Assembly: GCA_937927415.1 (NCBI GenBank)
Contig: CALBDS010000054.1
Coordinates: 39,345 to 103,344, forward strand
Origin: an uncultured Rhodospirillaceae bacterium
GTDB taxonomy: Bacteria; Pseudomonadota; Alphaproteobacteria; Azospirillales; Azospirillaceae
Direction of reading: 5' to 3'
DNA: 64,000 nucleotides
The notes below the pieces were generated by a model that saw only the letters and a program-made list of their open reading frames with translations, was not told where the DNA came from and did no database searches. Shown here piece by piece: positions 1 to 7,930 of this stretch; within the stretch, counting starts at the first letter, position 1, and every line of letters starts with the position of its first letter. Position numbers and translations under genes: made by a program.

Positions 1-173
1 ACAAGGTGCGCATCGCCATGGAGTCCCGCTCGTTCCAGTACGGCGGGCGGCGTTACGAGCTTTATCCCGGCGTGCGGGTGGTCTGCAGCATCCTGACCGG
101 CCAGCGCACCGTCCTCGATTACGTGCTGTCTCCCATTCTCAGCGGCCTGCACCGCGGGCTGCAGGAACGGTGA
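1..173 (+). CDS. HlyD-family type I secretion membrane-fusion protein, C-terminal end only
   Basis: The window opens inside this gene; only about 56 C-terminal residues are present, read in the frame whose first full codon is at base 3 and ending with TGA at 171-173. The tail has the pattern YPGVRV..SI-TGQRTVLDYVLSPIL, which is the usual end of HlyD/PrtE-type periplasmic adaptors that link an inner-membrane ABC exporter to a TolC-like outer-membrane channel. The call rests on this short stretch and on general family knowledge; the partner ABC transporter would lie upstream, outside the window. Confidence 0.7.
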   Translation, partial: KVRIAMESRSFQYGGRRYELYPGVRVVCSILTGQRTVLDYVLSPILSGLHRGLQER

Positions 174-219
174 CCGCAATGCCATCCCCGCTGTTCCGCT
201 TTTCCGTTATTCCCCGGTG

Positions 220-3200
220 ATGCCCATGTTCAAGCGGCTTACGCCCCAGCCCCATTCCGCAGCCATGCCGCGGCTGACCAAGAAGGCGCGTTTCATCCTG
301 ATCCTCGCCAGCGCCGTCCTTCTCACCGCCCTGGTGTCGGCCATCGTGCGCACCTGGGTGCTGGATGGCGACAACCGCGATCCGCTGGTGGTGGCGGTGG
401 TGACGCCGCTGTCGGGGGCGGACGCCGCCATCGGACGGGCGATCCAGCAGGGGGCGCAGTTGCGCGCCGACATCATCAACGCCGCCGGCGGCCTGTCGGG
501 CCGTCCGCTGCTGGTGCGCGGGTTCGACGACAAGGGGGATCCCGAAACCTCGCGCGCGCTGGCCCAGACAGTGGCGCAGCAGCCGGACGTGCTGGCGGTG
601 ATCGGCCATCACCCCGACAGCGTGGCCGACGCGGCCGGGGTCTATGCCGCCCGCGGGGTGCCGCTGCTGGAGCCGCGCCCCATGACCGAACCGGCGGGCG
701 ACGCCAATCCGTGGCTGTTCCGCACCAATTTCGACACGCTGTTCGAAACCCGCTTCCTGGCCAACTACATCCGCAACGTCATCGGCGAACCCACCATCGC
801 CATCGTGCGCGAAGACACCCCCCGGGCCGCCGAACAGGCCGACCAGTTCGACCGCATCATCCAGCGGTTCGGCACCCGGCTGGTGACGCAATGGACCTTC
901 GCCCCCGGCAGCACCGACATGCAGGCCCTGGCCGCCGACGTGAAGCAGAAGATGCCCACGGGTGCGGTGGTGATCCTGGGGTCGCCGGCGGACAGCGCGC
1001 GGGCGGTGGTGGCGCTGCGCGACGCCAATGTGCGCAACCTGATCGGCGGCCTGTCGGGCATGGCGTCCAACGCCTTCCGCACGCGGCTGGTGGAGTTGGC
1101 GGACAAGCAGGCGCCGGAGACGTACGCCAACGGACTGCTGGTGTCGTCGCCCATCCTGTTCGACACCGCCAACGAACGTGCCCAGAGCTTCTACGGCCAG
1201 TATGAGAAACGGTTCCGCTCGGTGCCCGACTGGGCGGCGGCCATGGGCGACGATTCCCTGTCGCTGGTCGCCGACGCCATCGGCCGGACGCTGACGGCCA
1301 CGGGCGCCGCGGGCGGGGCCGGTGCCACGCCCAAACAGATCGCCGACCAGATCCGCAGCCGTCTGGCCGACCGCAACCGCAGCGAAACCGCGTTCCAGGG
1401 CGTGGTGGGAAGCTGGATCTTCAATGACAAGGGGCAGGCCAACATCCCGGTGATGATGGCGCTCTACAACGGCCTGAACCCGGTGGCGGCGCTGACCCAG
1501 CTTCAGCCGATCCGCGACGTGGGCGTGTCGAACTTTCTGGAAGAGGTGCAGCGGGGCCGGGCGCTCTATGTCAACGACCGCTTCATGTACAAGACGAACG
1601 TGATCTACACGGGCGTCCAGATGAACGAGATCCGCGACCTGAACCCCGACCGGAACGAGGCGACGATCAACGCCACCGTCTGGTTCCGCTACCGCGGCAA
1701 CTTCAATCCCGCCGACGTGGTGTTCGTCAACGCGGTCAAGCCCATCGACCTGGGCAAGCCGTACCGCGAGGAACGCGACGACACCATGACCTATGCCGCC
1801 TATCGCATCGAGGGGCGGTTCAGCCTGGATTTCCTCGACGTACGCCAGCCGTTCGGCAGCAAGGTGGCGGGCCTGAGCTTCCGCCACCGCACGCAGAACC
1901 GGAACAACGTGATGTTCGTCACCGATGTTCTGGGCATGGGGCTGATCGACACCTCCGACTTTGTGGAAAAGCTGAAGGCGGCGGCTTCCGTCACCCCGGC
2001 GCACGAGCCGACGCTGCTGGAACGACTGGGCCGCAACCTGGAGGGGCAGGCGGAAGGCTCCGCCCTGCTGGAGCGGCTGCGCGCGGCCCGCGTGATGGCG
2101 GCATCGCCCGGCTGGCGGCTGTCGCGGGCGTGGATTTCGCAGGACGTCGTGTCCATCAGTTCCGAAGGCGATCCCAACTACGTCGGGTTCGGCCGTCCGG
2201 CCCCGGATTTCTCGCGGGTGGATTTCGGCGTGATGGCGGTGCCCGACGCGCCCGCCGCCCGCGATGTCATCAACGCCGATTATTTCATCTACATCGCCAT
2301 CTTCGCCGCCGTGCTGGCGCTGTTCGCCCGCGCCATGGACCGCAAGGACCGCGGCCAGTTCTGGCGGATGCAGACGCTGTTCATGCGCATCCTGTCGTGG
2401 CCGCTGCTGCTGATGTCGGTGGGCAACATCGCGCTGGACCGCGCGGTGACCAGCCTGCCGCCCAGCGGCATCAACACGGTGGTCAACACCTTCGATGTGC
2501 TGTGGTGGATGGTGCCGGCGTTCCTGGCCAACCAGACGCTGGAACATTTCGTGTGGACACCGCTGGAGGTGAAGACCCAGCGCAAGATCCCCGGCATCAT
2601 CCGCCGCTTCTCGTCGCTCATCATCTTCGGGCTGGCGGTGTGCGGGGTGATCGCCTTTGTGCTGAAACAGCCGCTGACCAGCCTGCTGGCCGCTTCCGGC
2701 CTCATCAGCATGGTGATCGGTCTGGCGATCCAGGCCAACATCGCCAACATCTTTTCCGGCATCATCCTGAACCTGGAACGCCCGTTCAAGATCGGCGACA
2801 GCGTGCAGATCACCGACGTGGTGAAGGGCGTGGTGGTGGATATGACGTGGCGGACGGTGCGGGTGCGCAACGGGTCCGGCTATACCGTCGCCATGCCCAA
2901 CGGCAAGGTGTCGGAGTCCACCGTCATCAATTTCAGCGCCGTGGAACGGGTGTGGATGCGGCTGGAATACTTCGCCGATCCCATCTACGAGCCGGATTTC
3001 ATGGCCCCCATCCTGACCAAAGCGTTGAGCGTGGCCGAAGGGGCGCTGCCCAGCGCCGGCGGTGCCGCCCCGTTCGTGCGCTATGACGGGATGCGCAACA
3101 GCAACGGCCAGTGGCTGGCCAAGTACAACCTGATCTTCTGGGTCAAGGATTACGACGCCACCTTCTCGGTGCCGGAAAAGGTGTGGAAAGCGGTGTACGC

Positions 3201-3333
3201 CACCCTGCGCGACGCCGGGCTGGACCCGTCGCCGCCGGACCTGCTGGACGCCATGGCGGCAAACGACGACCAGGGAAGCGGCCCGGCCAAAACGGTGGCG
3301 GCCACGGCGGTGGTGCTGGCCGACGGCCATTGA
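220..3333 (+). CDS. Periplasmic binding-protein / MscS channel fusion protein
   Basis: This protein of about 1037 residues joins parts that are normally separate. Residues about 25-47 form a membrane anchor. Residues about 55-420 resemble type 1 periplasmic binding proteins (Leu/Ile/Val receptor type), with PLSG near the start and INAAGG further on. Residues about 430-680 form a beta-rich linker domain containing INATVWFRYRG. From about residue 687 there are several membrane segments, then an MscS-type pore and beta domain (IQANIANIFSGIILNLERP and IGDSVQI, about 800-890). It should sit in the inner membrane with the sensor in the periplasm. Inference: a ligand-controlled MscS-like channel. 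GTG at 217 and ATG at 220 and 226 are all possible starts; no strong ribosome site decides. The frame is intact throughout. Confidence 0.8.
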   Translation: MPMFKRLTPQPHSAAMPRLTKKARFILILASAVLLTALVSAIVRTWVLDGDNRDPLVVAVVTPLSGADAAIGRAIQQGAQLRADIINAAGGLSGRPLLVRGFDDKGDPETSRALAQTVAQQPDVLAVIGHHPDSVADAAGVYAARGVPLLEPRPMTEPAGDANPWLFRTNFDTLFETRFLANYIRNVIGEPTIAIVREDTPRAAEQADQFDRIIQRFGTRLVTQWTFAPGSTDMQALAADVKQKMPTGAVVILGSPADSARAVVALRDANVRNLIGGLSGMASNAFRTRLVELADKQAPETYANGLLVSSPILFDTANERAQSFYGQYEKRFRSVPDWAAAMGDDSLSLVADAIGRTLTATGAAGGAGATPKQIADQIRSRLADRNRSETAFQGVVGSWIFNDKGQANIPVMMALYNGLNPVAALTQLQPIRDVGVSNFLEEVQRGRALYVNDRFMYKTNVIYTGVQMNEIRDLNPDRNEATINATVWFRYRGNFNPADVVFVNAVKPIDLGKPYREERDDTMTYAAYRIEGRFSLDFLDVRQPFGSKVAGLSFRHRTQNRNNVMFVTDVLGMGLIDTSDFVEKLKAAASVTPAHEPTLLERLGRNLEGQAEGSALLERLRAARVMAASPGWRLSRAWISQDVVSISSEGDPNYVGFGRPAPDFSRVDFGVMAVPDAPAARDVINADYFIYIAIFAAVLALFARAMDRKDRGQFWRMQTLFMRILSWPLLLMSVGNIALDRAVTSLPPSGINTVVNTFDVLWWMVPAFLANQTLEHFVWTPLEVKTQRKIPGIIRRFSSLIIFGLAVCGVIAFVLKQPLTSLLAASGLISMVIGLAIQANIANIFSGIILNLERPFKIGDSVQITDVVKGVVVDMTWRTVRVRNGSGYTVAMPNGKVSESTVINFSAVERVWMRLEYFADPIYEPDFMAPILTKALSVAEGALPSAGGAAPFVRYDGMRNSNGQWLAKYNLIFWVKDYDATFSVPEKVWKAVYATLRDAGLDPSPPDLLDAMAANDDQGSGPAKTVAATAVVLADGH

Positions 3334-3391
3334 TATACCCCCCCGGCACCGGGGGACCAGCAACAGGCGGATGATGGAAGGGGGCTTTGTC

Positions 3392-4420
3392 ATGACGGCG
3401 TTTTCCCGAACCCCGAAAGGGCTGCGGCGTCTGGTCCTGCCGGCTCTGGCGCTGGGGGCGGCGGTTCCGGCGGCGGGGTGCGTGCCCATGATCGCCGGGC
3501 CGGTGGTGGCGGTGGCCGCCCTGCCCGCCGTGGAATCGCGCACCGGGGTGCTGACCCCCATCGCCGAAGGGCGGTACGACCCGCTGGTCCGCTATCCGGC
3601 GCGCAACGTGCGTTATTCGCTGACCATCGACGAACAGGACGGCTCCTTCGTCCTGAAAACCGCCGAGCCGCCGCAGGACACGCCCGACGCCGCCCCCGCC
3701 ACGCCGGACCGGACCGGCGGCACCGCGGCAACCCTGCCCCGTCCGGCCTCGGTCGCGGTCGCCGCCGCGCCGGAACCGCAATCGCCGCAGAGCGACGCCA
3801 CCTCGCCGCTGCTGCCGGCGCCGGCCCCCCGCGCAGCACCCGCCCACACCACCCAAGCCCCCCAGGCGGTCGCGCGCATCACAACCGAAACCGTGCCGAC
3901 CCCTCCGCGGGCAGCGCCCACCCCGGCGGCTCACGTTTCGGCGGCTCCAGTGGCGGCTGTTCCGGTGGTGGACGTGGCCGCACTTCCATCCAGGGAAGCC
4001 GACATGCCGCCGCCCGCCGCCCCCGCCCCGGCGGCCAAGGCGCCGGTGGTCATCGCCCCGGCTCCCGCCCCGGTTCAGGCACAGCCCGCCCCCGTGGTTC
4101 CGGCTCCAGCTCCAGCGCCGGTTCCGGCGGCGGCTCCGCAGCCGGCGGTGCATGCGGTGCCGGTGGCTCCGATCACCCCCGACGCGGTACCGACGTCACC
4201 CGAACGCAAGGCGGCCGTGGTGTCGCACTGCCCGTCCGGCGGCGAAAGCTGGTTCCGTTACACCCCCGAGGGGTATGTGTGCATCGCTCCGGCCACGACC
4301 CCGGCGGCTGCCGCGGTGGCGGAGAACGCGCGTCTGCCTGACAAGGATTGCCGCACCGGCCGCTGGGTCCAGGCCAAGGCCGGCGATTACGTGTGCGCCC
4401 CGATGCCAAAGGACGAATGA
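3392..4420 (+). CDS. Pro/Ala-rich lipoprotein, function unknown
   Basis: A 342-residue protein. ATG 3392 is chosen over an upstream in-frame ATG because GGAAGGGG lies about 8 bases before it. The N-terminus is a lipoprotein signal: basic RR, a hydrophobic stretch, and lipobox PAAGC with Cys30. About residues 95-260 are a low-complexity run of Pro, Ala and Val (repeated PAPAP-type units), typical of a cell-wall-spanning flexible arm. The last 80 residues hold four cysteines in two CxnC pairs (CPSGGESWFRY..GYVC and CRTGRW..GDYVC), suggesting a small disulphide-bonded repeat domain in the periplasm. It follows the channel fusion by about 60 bases and may share its transcript. No known function recognised. 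Confidence 0.75.
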   Translation: MTAFSRTPKGLRRLVLPALALGAAVPAAGCVPMIAGPVVAVAALPAVESRTGVLTPIAEGRYDPLVRYPARNVRYSLTIDEQDGSFVLKTAEPPQDTPDAAPATPDRTGGTAATLPRPASVAVAAAPEPQSPQSDATSPLLPAPAPRAAPAHTTQAPQAVARITTETVPTPPRAAPTPAAHVSAAPVAAVPVVDVAALPSREADMPPPAAPAPAAKAPVVIAPAPAPVQAQPAPVVPAPAPAPVPAAAPQPAVHAVPVAPITPDAVPTSPERKAAVVSHCPSGGESWFRYTPEGYVCIAPATTPAAAAVAENARLPDKDCRTGRWVQAKAGDYVCAPMPKDE

Positions 4421-4472
4421 TCCCGGGAGAGCGGAACGCCCCCACCCCTTCCATGAACAAAATCAAAAGGGG

Positions 4473-4510
4473 GTTTGGGGGCCGCCCCAAACGGGTTTGG
4501 GCGGTAGCCC
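4473..4510. repeat. REP-like intergenic hairpin (copy 1, partial)
   Basis: The first part is a hairpin with arms GTTTGGGG (4473-4480) and CCCCAAAC (4485-4492). The second part, GGGTTTGGGCGGTAGCCC at 4493-4510, is the reverse complement, with one change, of a stretch in the element at 36070-36114. It sits between converging genes and could also end transcription on both sides. Confidence 0.5.
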
Positions 4511-4524
4511 AACAGATCCGGGTT

Positions 4525-5700
4525 TCACGACCCGACCCACGGGGCCGTCCACCGTGACAGCAGGCTGATGACCGCGCACAGCACCGCGATCATGGCAAAG
4601 GCCGTCGCCACCGACAGGAACCCCGCCACATAGCCGAACAGCGCCGGCCCCATCAGCACCCCGACATAGCCAAGGGTGGCGACGGTGGCGATGGCCCGTG
4701 GGGCGTCCGCCGGATGGCAGCGACCGGCCGCACTCAGCAGAACCGGCACCACGTTGGACAGTCCCAGCCCGGCCAGGGCAAAGGCCACCGCCGCCGGTAC
4801 CGGGTGCGGCATGGTCAGGGCCAGCGCCAGCCCCGCCGCCGCCAGCAGCCCCCCCAGCCACAAAAGCCGCAACCCGCCATAGCGCCGCCGCAGCCCGTCG
4901 CCGAGAAAACGGCCCAGCGCCATGGTGCCGCAGAAACCGGCGAAGGCCAGACCCGCCATTTCCGCCGCACCGCCCAACCCGTCGCGCAGGTAGATCGCGC
5001 TCCAGTCCAGCACCGCCCCTTCGCTCATGAAGGCCAGCATGGTCAGCACCCCCAGCAGCAGCGTGCCCGGTGCCGGGCGCCAGCCGCCGCCGGACCGCGC
5101 CGCACGGGCGGCCCGCACCGGCAACAGCCACGCCTGCACCACCAGCAACAGCACCGCCAGCACCGTGGCGGTCGTTCCCACCTGCTGCAGGGGGGACAGC
5201 ACGGCCAGCAGCGCCCCGCCGGCACCGGCACCGATCAGGCCGCCCAGGCTCCACATTCCATGCAGCGACGACATGATGGGGCGGCCCAGTTCGCTTTCCA
5301 CCTGGGCGCCGTGGGTGTTCATCGCCACGTCCATCACCCCGCCCGCGGCCCCCAGCAGAAACAGCACCGCCGCCAGCGACCACACCCCCGGCACCAGCGC
5401 CGGCAGCGGCAGGAACAGGCAGAACAGCACCCCGCTGATGCGGGCCAGGGTGGCGCTGCCCATCCGGTGCCCCAACGCCCCGGCCCCGGTCATCGCCAGC
5501 AGCGCCCCTACCGCCAGACACAGCAGGGTCGTGCCCAGCACCTCCGGCGACAGGGACAGCCGGTCCTTCACCAGCGGGATCTGCGCGGCCCAGATGCCGA
5601 ACACCCCGCCGTGAACGAAGAACAGACCCGTCACCGCCCAGCGTGCCCGTTCGGCCATTCCCGGCGGAAAGGACACCGGGGCGGAAAGAGAAGTGCTCAT
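4525..5700 (-). CDS. MFS transporter, YbjJ-like
   Basis: A 391-residue polytopic protein with about 12 hydrophobic segments, the usual length for the major facilitator superfamily. Near residue 40 GIWAAQIPLVK and near residue 150 MDVAMNTHG and SSLHGMWSLGG are patterns shared by the YbjJ-type branch of MFS exporters. It lies in the inner membrane; the substrate cannot be read from sequence. It is transcribed away from the yifB-like gene, sharing a 158-base intergenic region with it. ATG at 5700 gives a normal cytoplasmic N-terminus. Confidence 0.85.
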   Translation of the reverse strand: MSTSLSAPVSFPPGMAERARWAVTGLFFVHGGVFGIWAAQIPLVKDRLSLSPEVLGTTLLCLAVGALLAMTGAGALGHRMGSATLARISGVLFCLFLPLPALVPGVWSLAAVLFLLGAAGGVMDVAMNTHGAQVESELGRPIMSSLHGMWSLGGLIGAGAGGALLAVLSPLQQVGTTATVLAVLLLVVQAWLLPVRAARAARSGGGWRPAPGTLLLGVLTMLAFMSEGAVLDWSAIYLRDGLGGAAEMAGLAFAGFCGTMALGRFLGDGLRRRYGGLRLLWLGGLLAAAGLALALTMPHPVPAAVAFALAGLGLSNVVPVLLSAAGRCHPADAPRAIATVATLGYVGVLMGPALFGYVAGFLSVATAFAMIAVLCAVISLLSRWTAPWVGS

Positions 5701-5797
5701 ACTCTGTACTACCAGACGTTTTGCATGCGATCAGGCAGCATACGTGAGCACCCCGGCCGGGTCAGCAAGAAGCCGCCACGCAGCACCGCACCCCAGA

Positions 5798-5807
5798 CTT
5801 TTAAAAG
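5798..5807. promoter_or_regulatory. CTTTTAAAAG palindrome in a divergent intergenic region
   Basis: The 158 bases between the divergent MFS and YifB genes are less GC-rich than their surroundings and contain the perfect palindrome CTTTTAAAAG. Promoters for both genes should lie here, but I cannot assign -35/-10 boxes with confidence. Confidence 0.3.
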
Positions 5808-5858
5808 CCGCACCGCACGCATACACTCGCGTGTTTTTGCCGTCAGGGGGGATTTGCG

Positions 5859-7388
5859 GTGGTTGCGCGCATCAACACGGTGGCGTTCCAGGGGATCGAG
5901 GTGCTGGACATCACGGTCCAGGTGCAGATGTCGGCGGGCCTCGTCGCCTTCACCCTGGTCGGGCTGCCCGACAAGGCGGTGGCCGAAAGCCGCGAGCGGG
6001 TGCGCGCCGCCCTGCACGCTCTGGGGCTGTCGCTGCCGGCCAAGCGCATCACCGTCAACCTCGCCCCCGCCGACGTGCTGAAGGAGGGCAGCCATTTCGA
6101 CCTCCCCATCGCGCTGGGGCTGTTGACGGTGATGGGGGTGCTGCCGGATCTGGAAATCGCCCGCTATTGCGCGCTGGGGGAACTGGCGCTCGACGGGGCG
6201 CTGACGCCGGTGGCGGGGGTGCTGCCCGCCGCCATCAACGCCCACGCCCGCGACCGCGGCCTGATCTGCCCCGAAGCCTGCGGTGGGGAAGCCGCGTGGG
6301 CGGGGGAGGATCTGGAGGTTCTGGCCCCCGCCTCGCTGCTGGCGCTCATCAACCATTTCAAGGGCACCCAGGTTCTGACCCCGCCGCGCCCGAAGATGCA
6401 GGAGGAAGCGGCGGCCCCGCCCGACCTGCGCGACATCAAGGGGCAGGAAACCGCCAAGCGGGTTCTGGAAATCGCCGCCGCCGGTGCTCACAACCTGCTG
6501 ATGATGGGGCCGCCGGGGTCGGGCAAGTCCATGCTGGCCGCCCGCCTGCCCGGCCTGCTGCCGCCCTTGTCACCGGCGGAGGCGCTGGAGGTGTCGATGA
6601 TCCACAGCGTCGCCGGACTGCTGGAGGATGGCCGGCTGCTGCGCCGCCGCCCGTTCCGCAGCCCCCATCATTCCGCCAGCCTGCCGTCGCTGGTGGGGGG
6701 CGGGTCGCGGGCCAGGCCGGGGGAAATCTCGCTGGCCCACATGGGCGTTCTGTTCCTCGATGAATTGCCGGAATTCCCCCGCGCCAGCCTGGAATCGCTG
6801 CGCCAGCCCATCGAAAGCGGGCGGGTGATGGTGTCGCGGGTCAATGCCCACGTCAGCTATCCCGCCCGCGCCCAGATCGTCGCCGCCATGAATCCCTGCC
6901 GCTGCGGCCATCTGGACGATCCGTCACTGGCCTGTTCCCGCGCGCCCAAGTGTGCTGCCGATTACCAGTCGAAGATCAGCGGGCCGCTGTTCGACCGCAT
7001 CGACCTGCACATCGACGTGCCCGCGGTCAGCCCCGCCGACCTCAGCCTGCCGCCGCCTGCGGAAGGATCGGCGGAGGTGGCGGCACGGGTGGCCCGCGCC
7101 CGCGCGATCCAGGCCGAGCGTTACGCATCGGTCCCCGATCAGGACGGACGGCCCGTGCGCACCAACGCGGATGCCGATGGGGAGGTTCTGGAGAGAGTAG
7201 CATCCCCCGATATCGCGGGCCGCGCCCTGCTGACCGACGCGGCGGAACGGCTGAAGCTGTCGGCGCGGGGCTATCACCGCATGATGCGGGTGGCCCGCAC
7301 CCTGGCCGATCTGGACGGCAGCGACGCCGTGCACCGCGTCCATGTGGCCGAAGCCCTGAGTTACCGCCGGGTGGCGCCGGGGCGGTGA
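5859..7388 (+). CDS. comM: YifB/ComM-family Mg-chelatase-like AAA+ ATPase
   Basis: A 509-residue protein, full length for the family. Residues 1-190 are the N-terminal ChlI/Lon-like fold (FTLVGLPDKAVAESRERVRAA). Residues about 210-400 are the AAA+ core with Walker A GPPGSGKS (about 217-224) and Walker B VLFLDELPEF. The segment MNPCRCGH...CSRAPKC carries the family's conserved cysteines. The C-terminal domain has the SARGYHRMMRVARTLADL signature. In competent bacteria ComM is a helicase that extends recombination of incoming DNA by branch migration; in non-competent species its role is unclear. The start is GTG 5859 with AGGGGG 8 bases upstream. Confidence 0.93.
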   Translation: MVARINTVAFQGIEVLDITVQVQMSAGLVAFTLVGLPDKAVAESRERVRAALHALGLSLPAKRITVNLAPADVLKEGSHFDLPIALGLLTVMGVLPDLEIARYCALGELALDGALTPVAGVLPAAINAHARDRGLICPEACGGEAAWAGEDLEVLAPASLLALINHFKGTQVLTPPRPKMQEEAAAPPDLRDIKGQETAKRVLEIAAAGAHNLLMMGPPGSGKSMLAARLPGLLPPLSPAEALEVSMIHSVAGLLEDGRLLRRRPFRSPHHSASLPSLVGGGSRARPGEISLAHMGVLFLDELPEFPRASLESLRQPIESGRVMVSRVNAHVSYPARAQIVAAMNPCRCGHLDDPSLACSRAPKCAADYQSKISGPLFDRIDLHIDVPAVSPADLSLPPPAEGSAEVAARVARARAIQAERYASVPDQDGRPVRTNADADGEVLERVASPDIAGRALLTDAAERLKLSARGYHRMMRVARTLADLDGSDAVHRVHVAEALSYRRVAPGR

Positions 7389-7398
7389 GCCGCGGCCG

Positions 7399-7797
7399 TC
7401 AGGCCTTCAGCACAAGCTCTTCCACCGCCGCCCGCAAGGGGGCGGGCAGCACGGGCTTGAGCATCAGACGGACCCCGGCGGAGGCTGCCTCCTCCAACCG
7501 TTCCGGCGCACTGTCGCCGGTCAGAAGGATGGCCGGGATGTGCACCCCGCTGTGGTCGCGCACCCGCGCCACCACCTCGGCGCCGGTCCGCCCCCCCGGC
7601 AGAAAATGGTCGGTAATCAGCAGGGACGGTGTGGCGTCCAGCCCGGCCAGGGCGGCTTCCAGCGCGTCCATCGACAGGGCCGGAACGACGCTGTAGCCCC
7701 ACGCATCCAGGACCAGCTTCAGCCCTTCGACGATGAAGGGGTCGTCGTCAACGATGATGATGGGGCCGATGGCCGTGGACAGGGCCGAGACCGACAT
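7399..7797 (-). CDS. Single-domain response regulator (receiver only)
   Basis: A 132-residue CheY-like receiver without an output domain. The acidic cluster VDDDP (17-20), phosphoacceptor Asp63 in ITDHFLPGG, Thr in LLTGD and Lys in LMLKPV are all present, so it should be phosphorylated. ATG 7797 is preferred to a longer frame because GGGAGGT lies 8 bases upstream. No kinase is adjacent, so the partner is encoded elsewhere. It converges with the yifB-like gene, with stops about 10 bases apart. Confidence 0.88.
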   Translation of the reverse strand: MSVSALSTAIGPIIIVDDDPFIVEGLKLVLDAWGYSVVPALSMDALEAALAGLDATPSLLITDHFLPGGRTGAEVVARVRDHSGVHIPAILLTGDSAPERLEEAASAGVRLMLKPVLPAPLRAAVEELVLKA

Positions 7798-7874
7798 GGA
7801 GCCGAACCTCCCGAAAAGGAAGACCGCCGGGGACATCCCCGGCGGCGATCCGCGACCTAAGAATTAGGCCACAC

Positions 7875-7917
7875 GCCGAAAGCTGCAAGACGCAATAAAG
7901 CGCATGCGGCTTTCGGC
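7875..7917 (-). terminator. Possible hairpin after pheT
   Basis: Arms GCCGAAAGC (7875-7883) and GCTTTCGGC (7909-7917) are perfect complements, separated by a 25-base loop. The hairpin is 14 bases past the pheT stop. There is no clear T-run, so termination is only a possibility. Confidence 0.35.
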
Positions 7918-7930
7918 GAGGGGATGCGGC

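Noticed and set aside
139..3561. 1140-residue reading frame on the minus strand
   Set aside because: It lies opposite the intact channel fusion, is rich in Arg, His, Gly and Gln as expected of an antisense frame in high-GC DNA, and has no recognisable domain.
3760..4180. Ala/Pro tract as a frameshifted gene
   Set aside because: The frame is open across the tract and the ends are coherent (lipobox and CxnC pairs), so it is a natural low-complexity arm.
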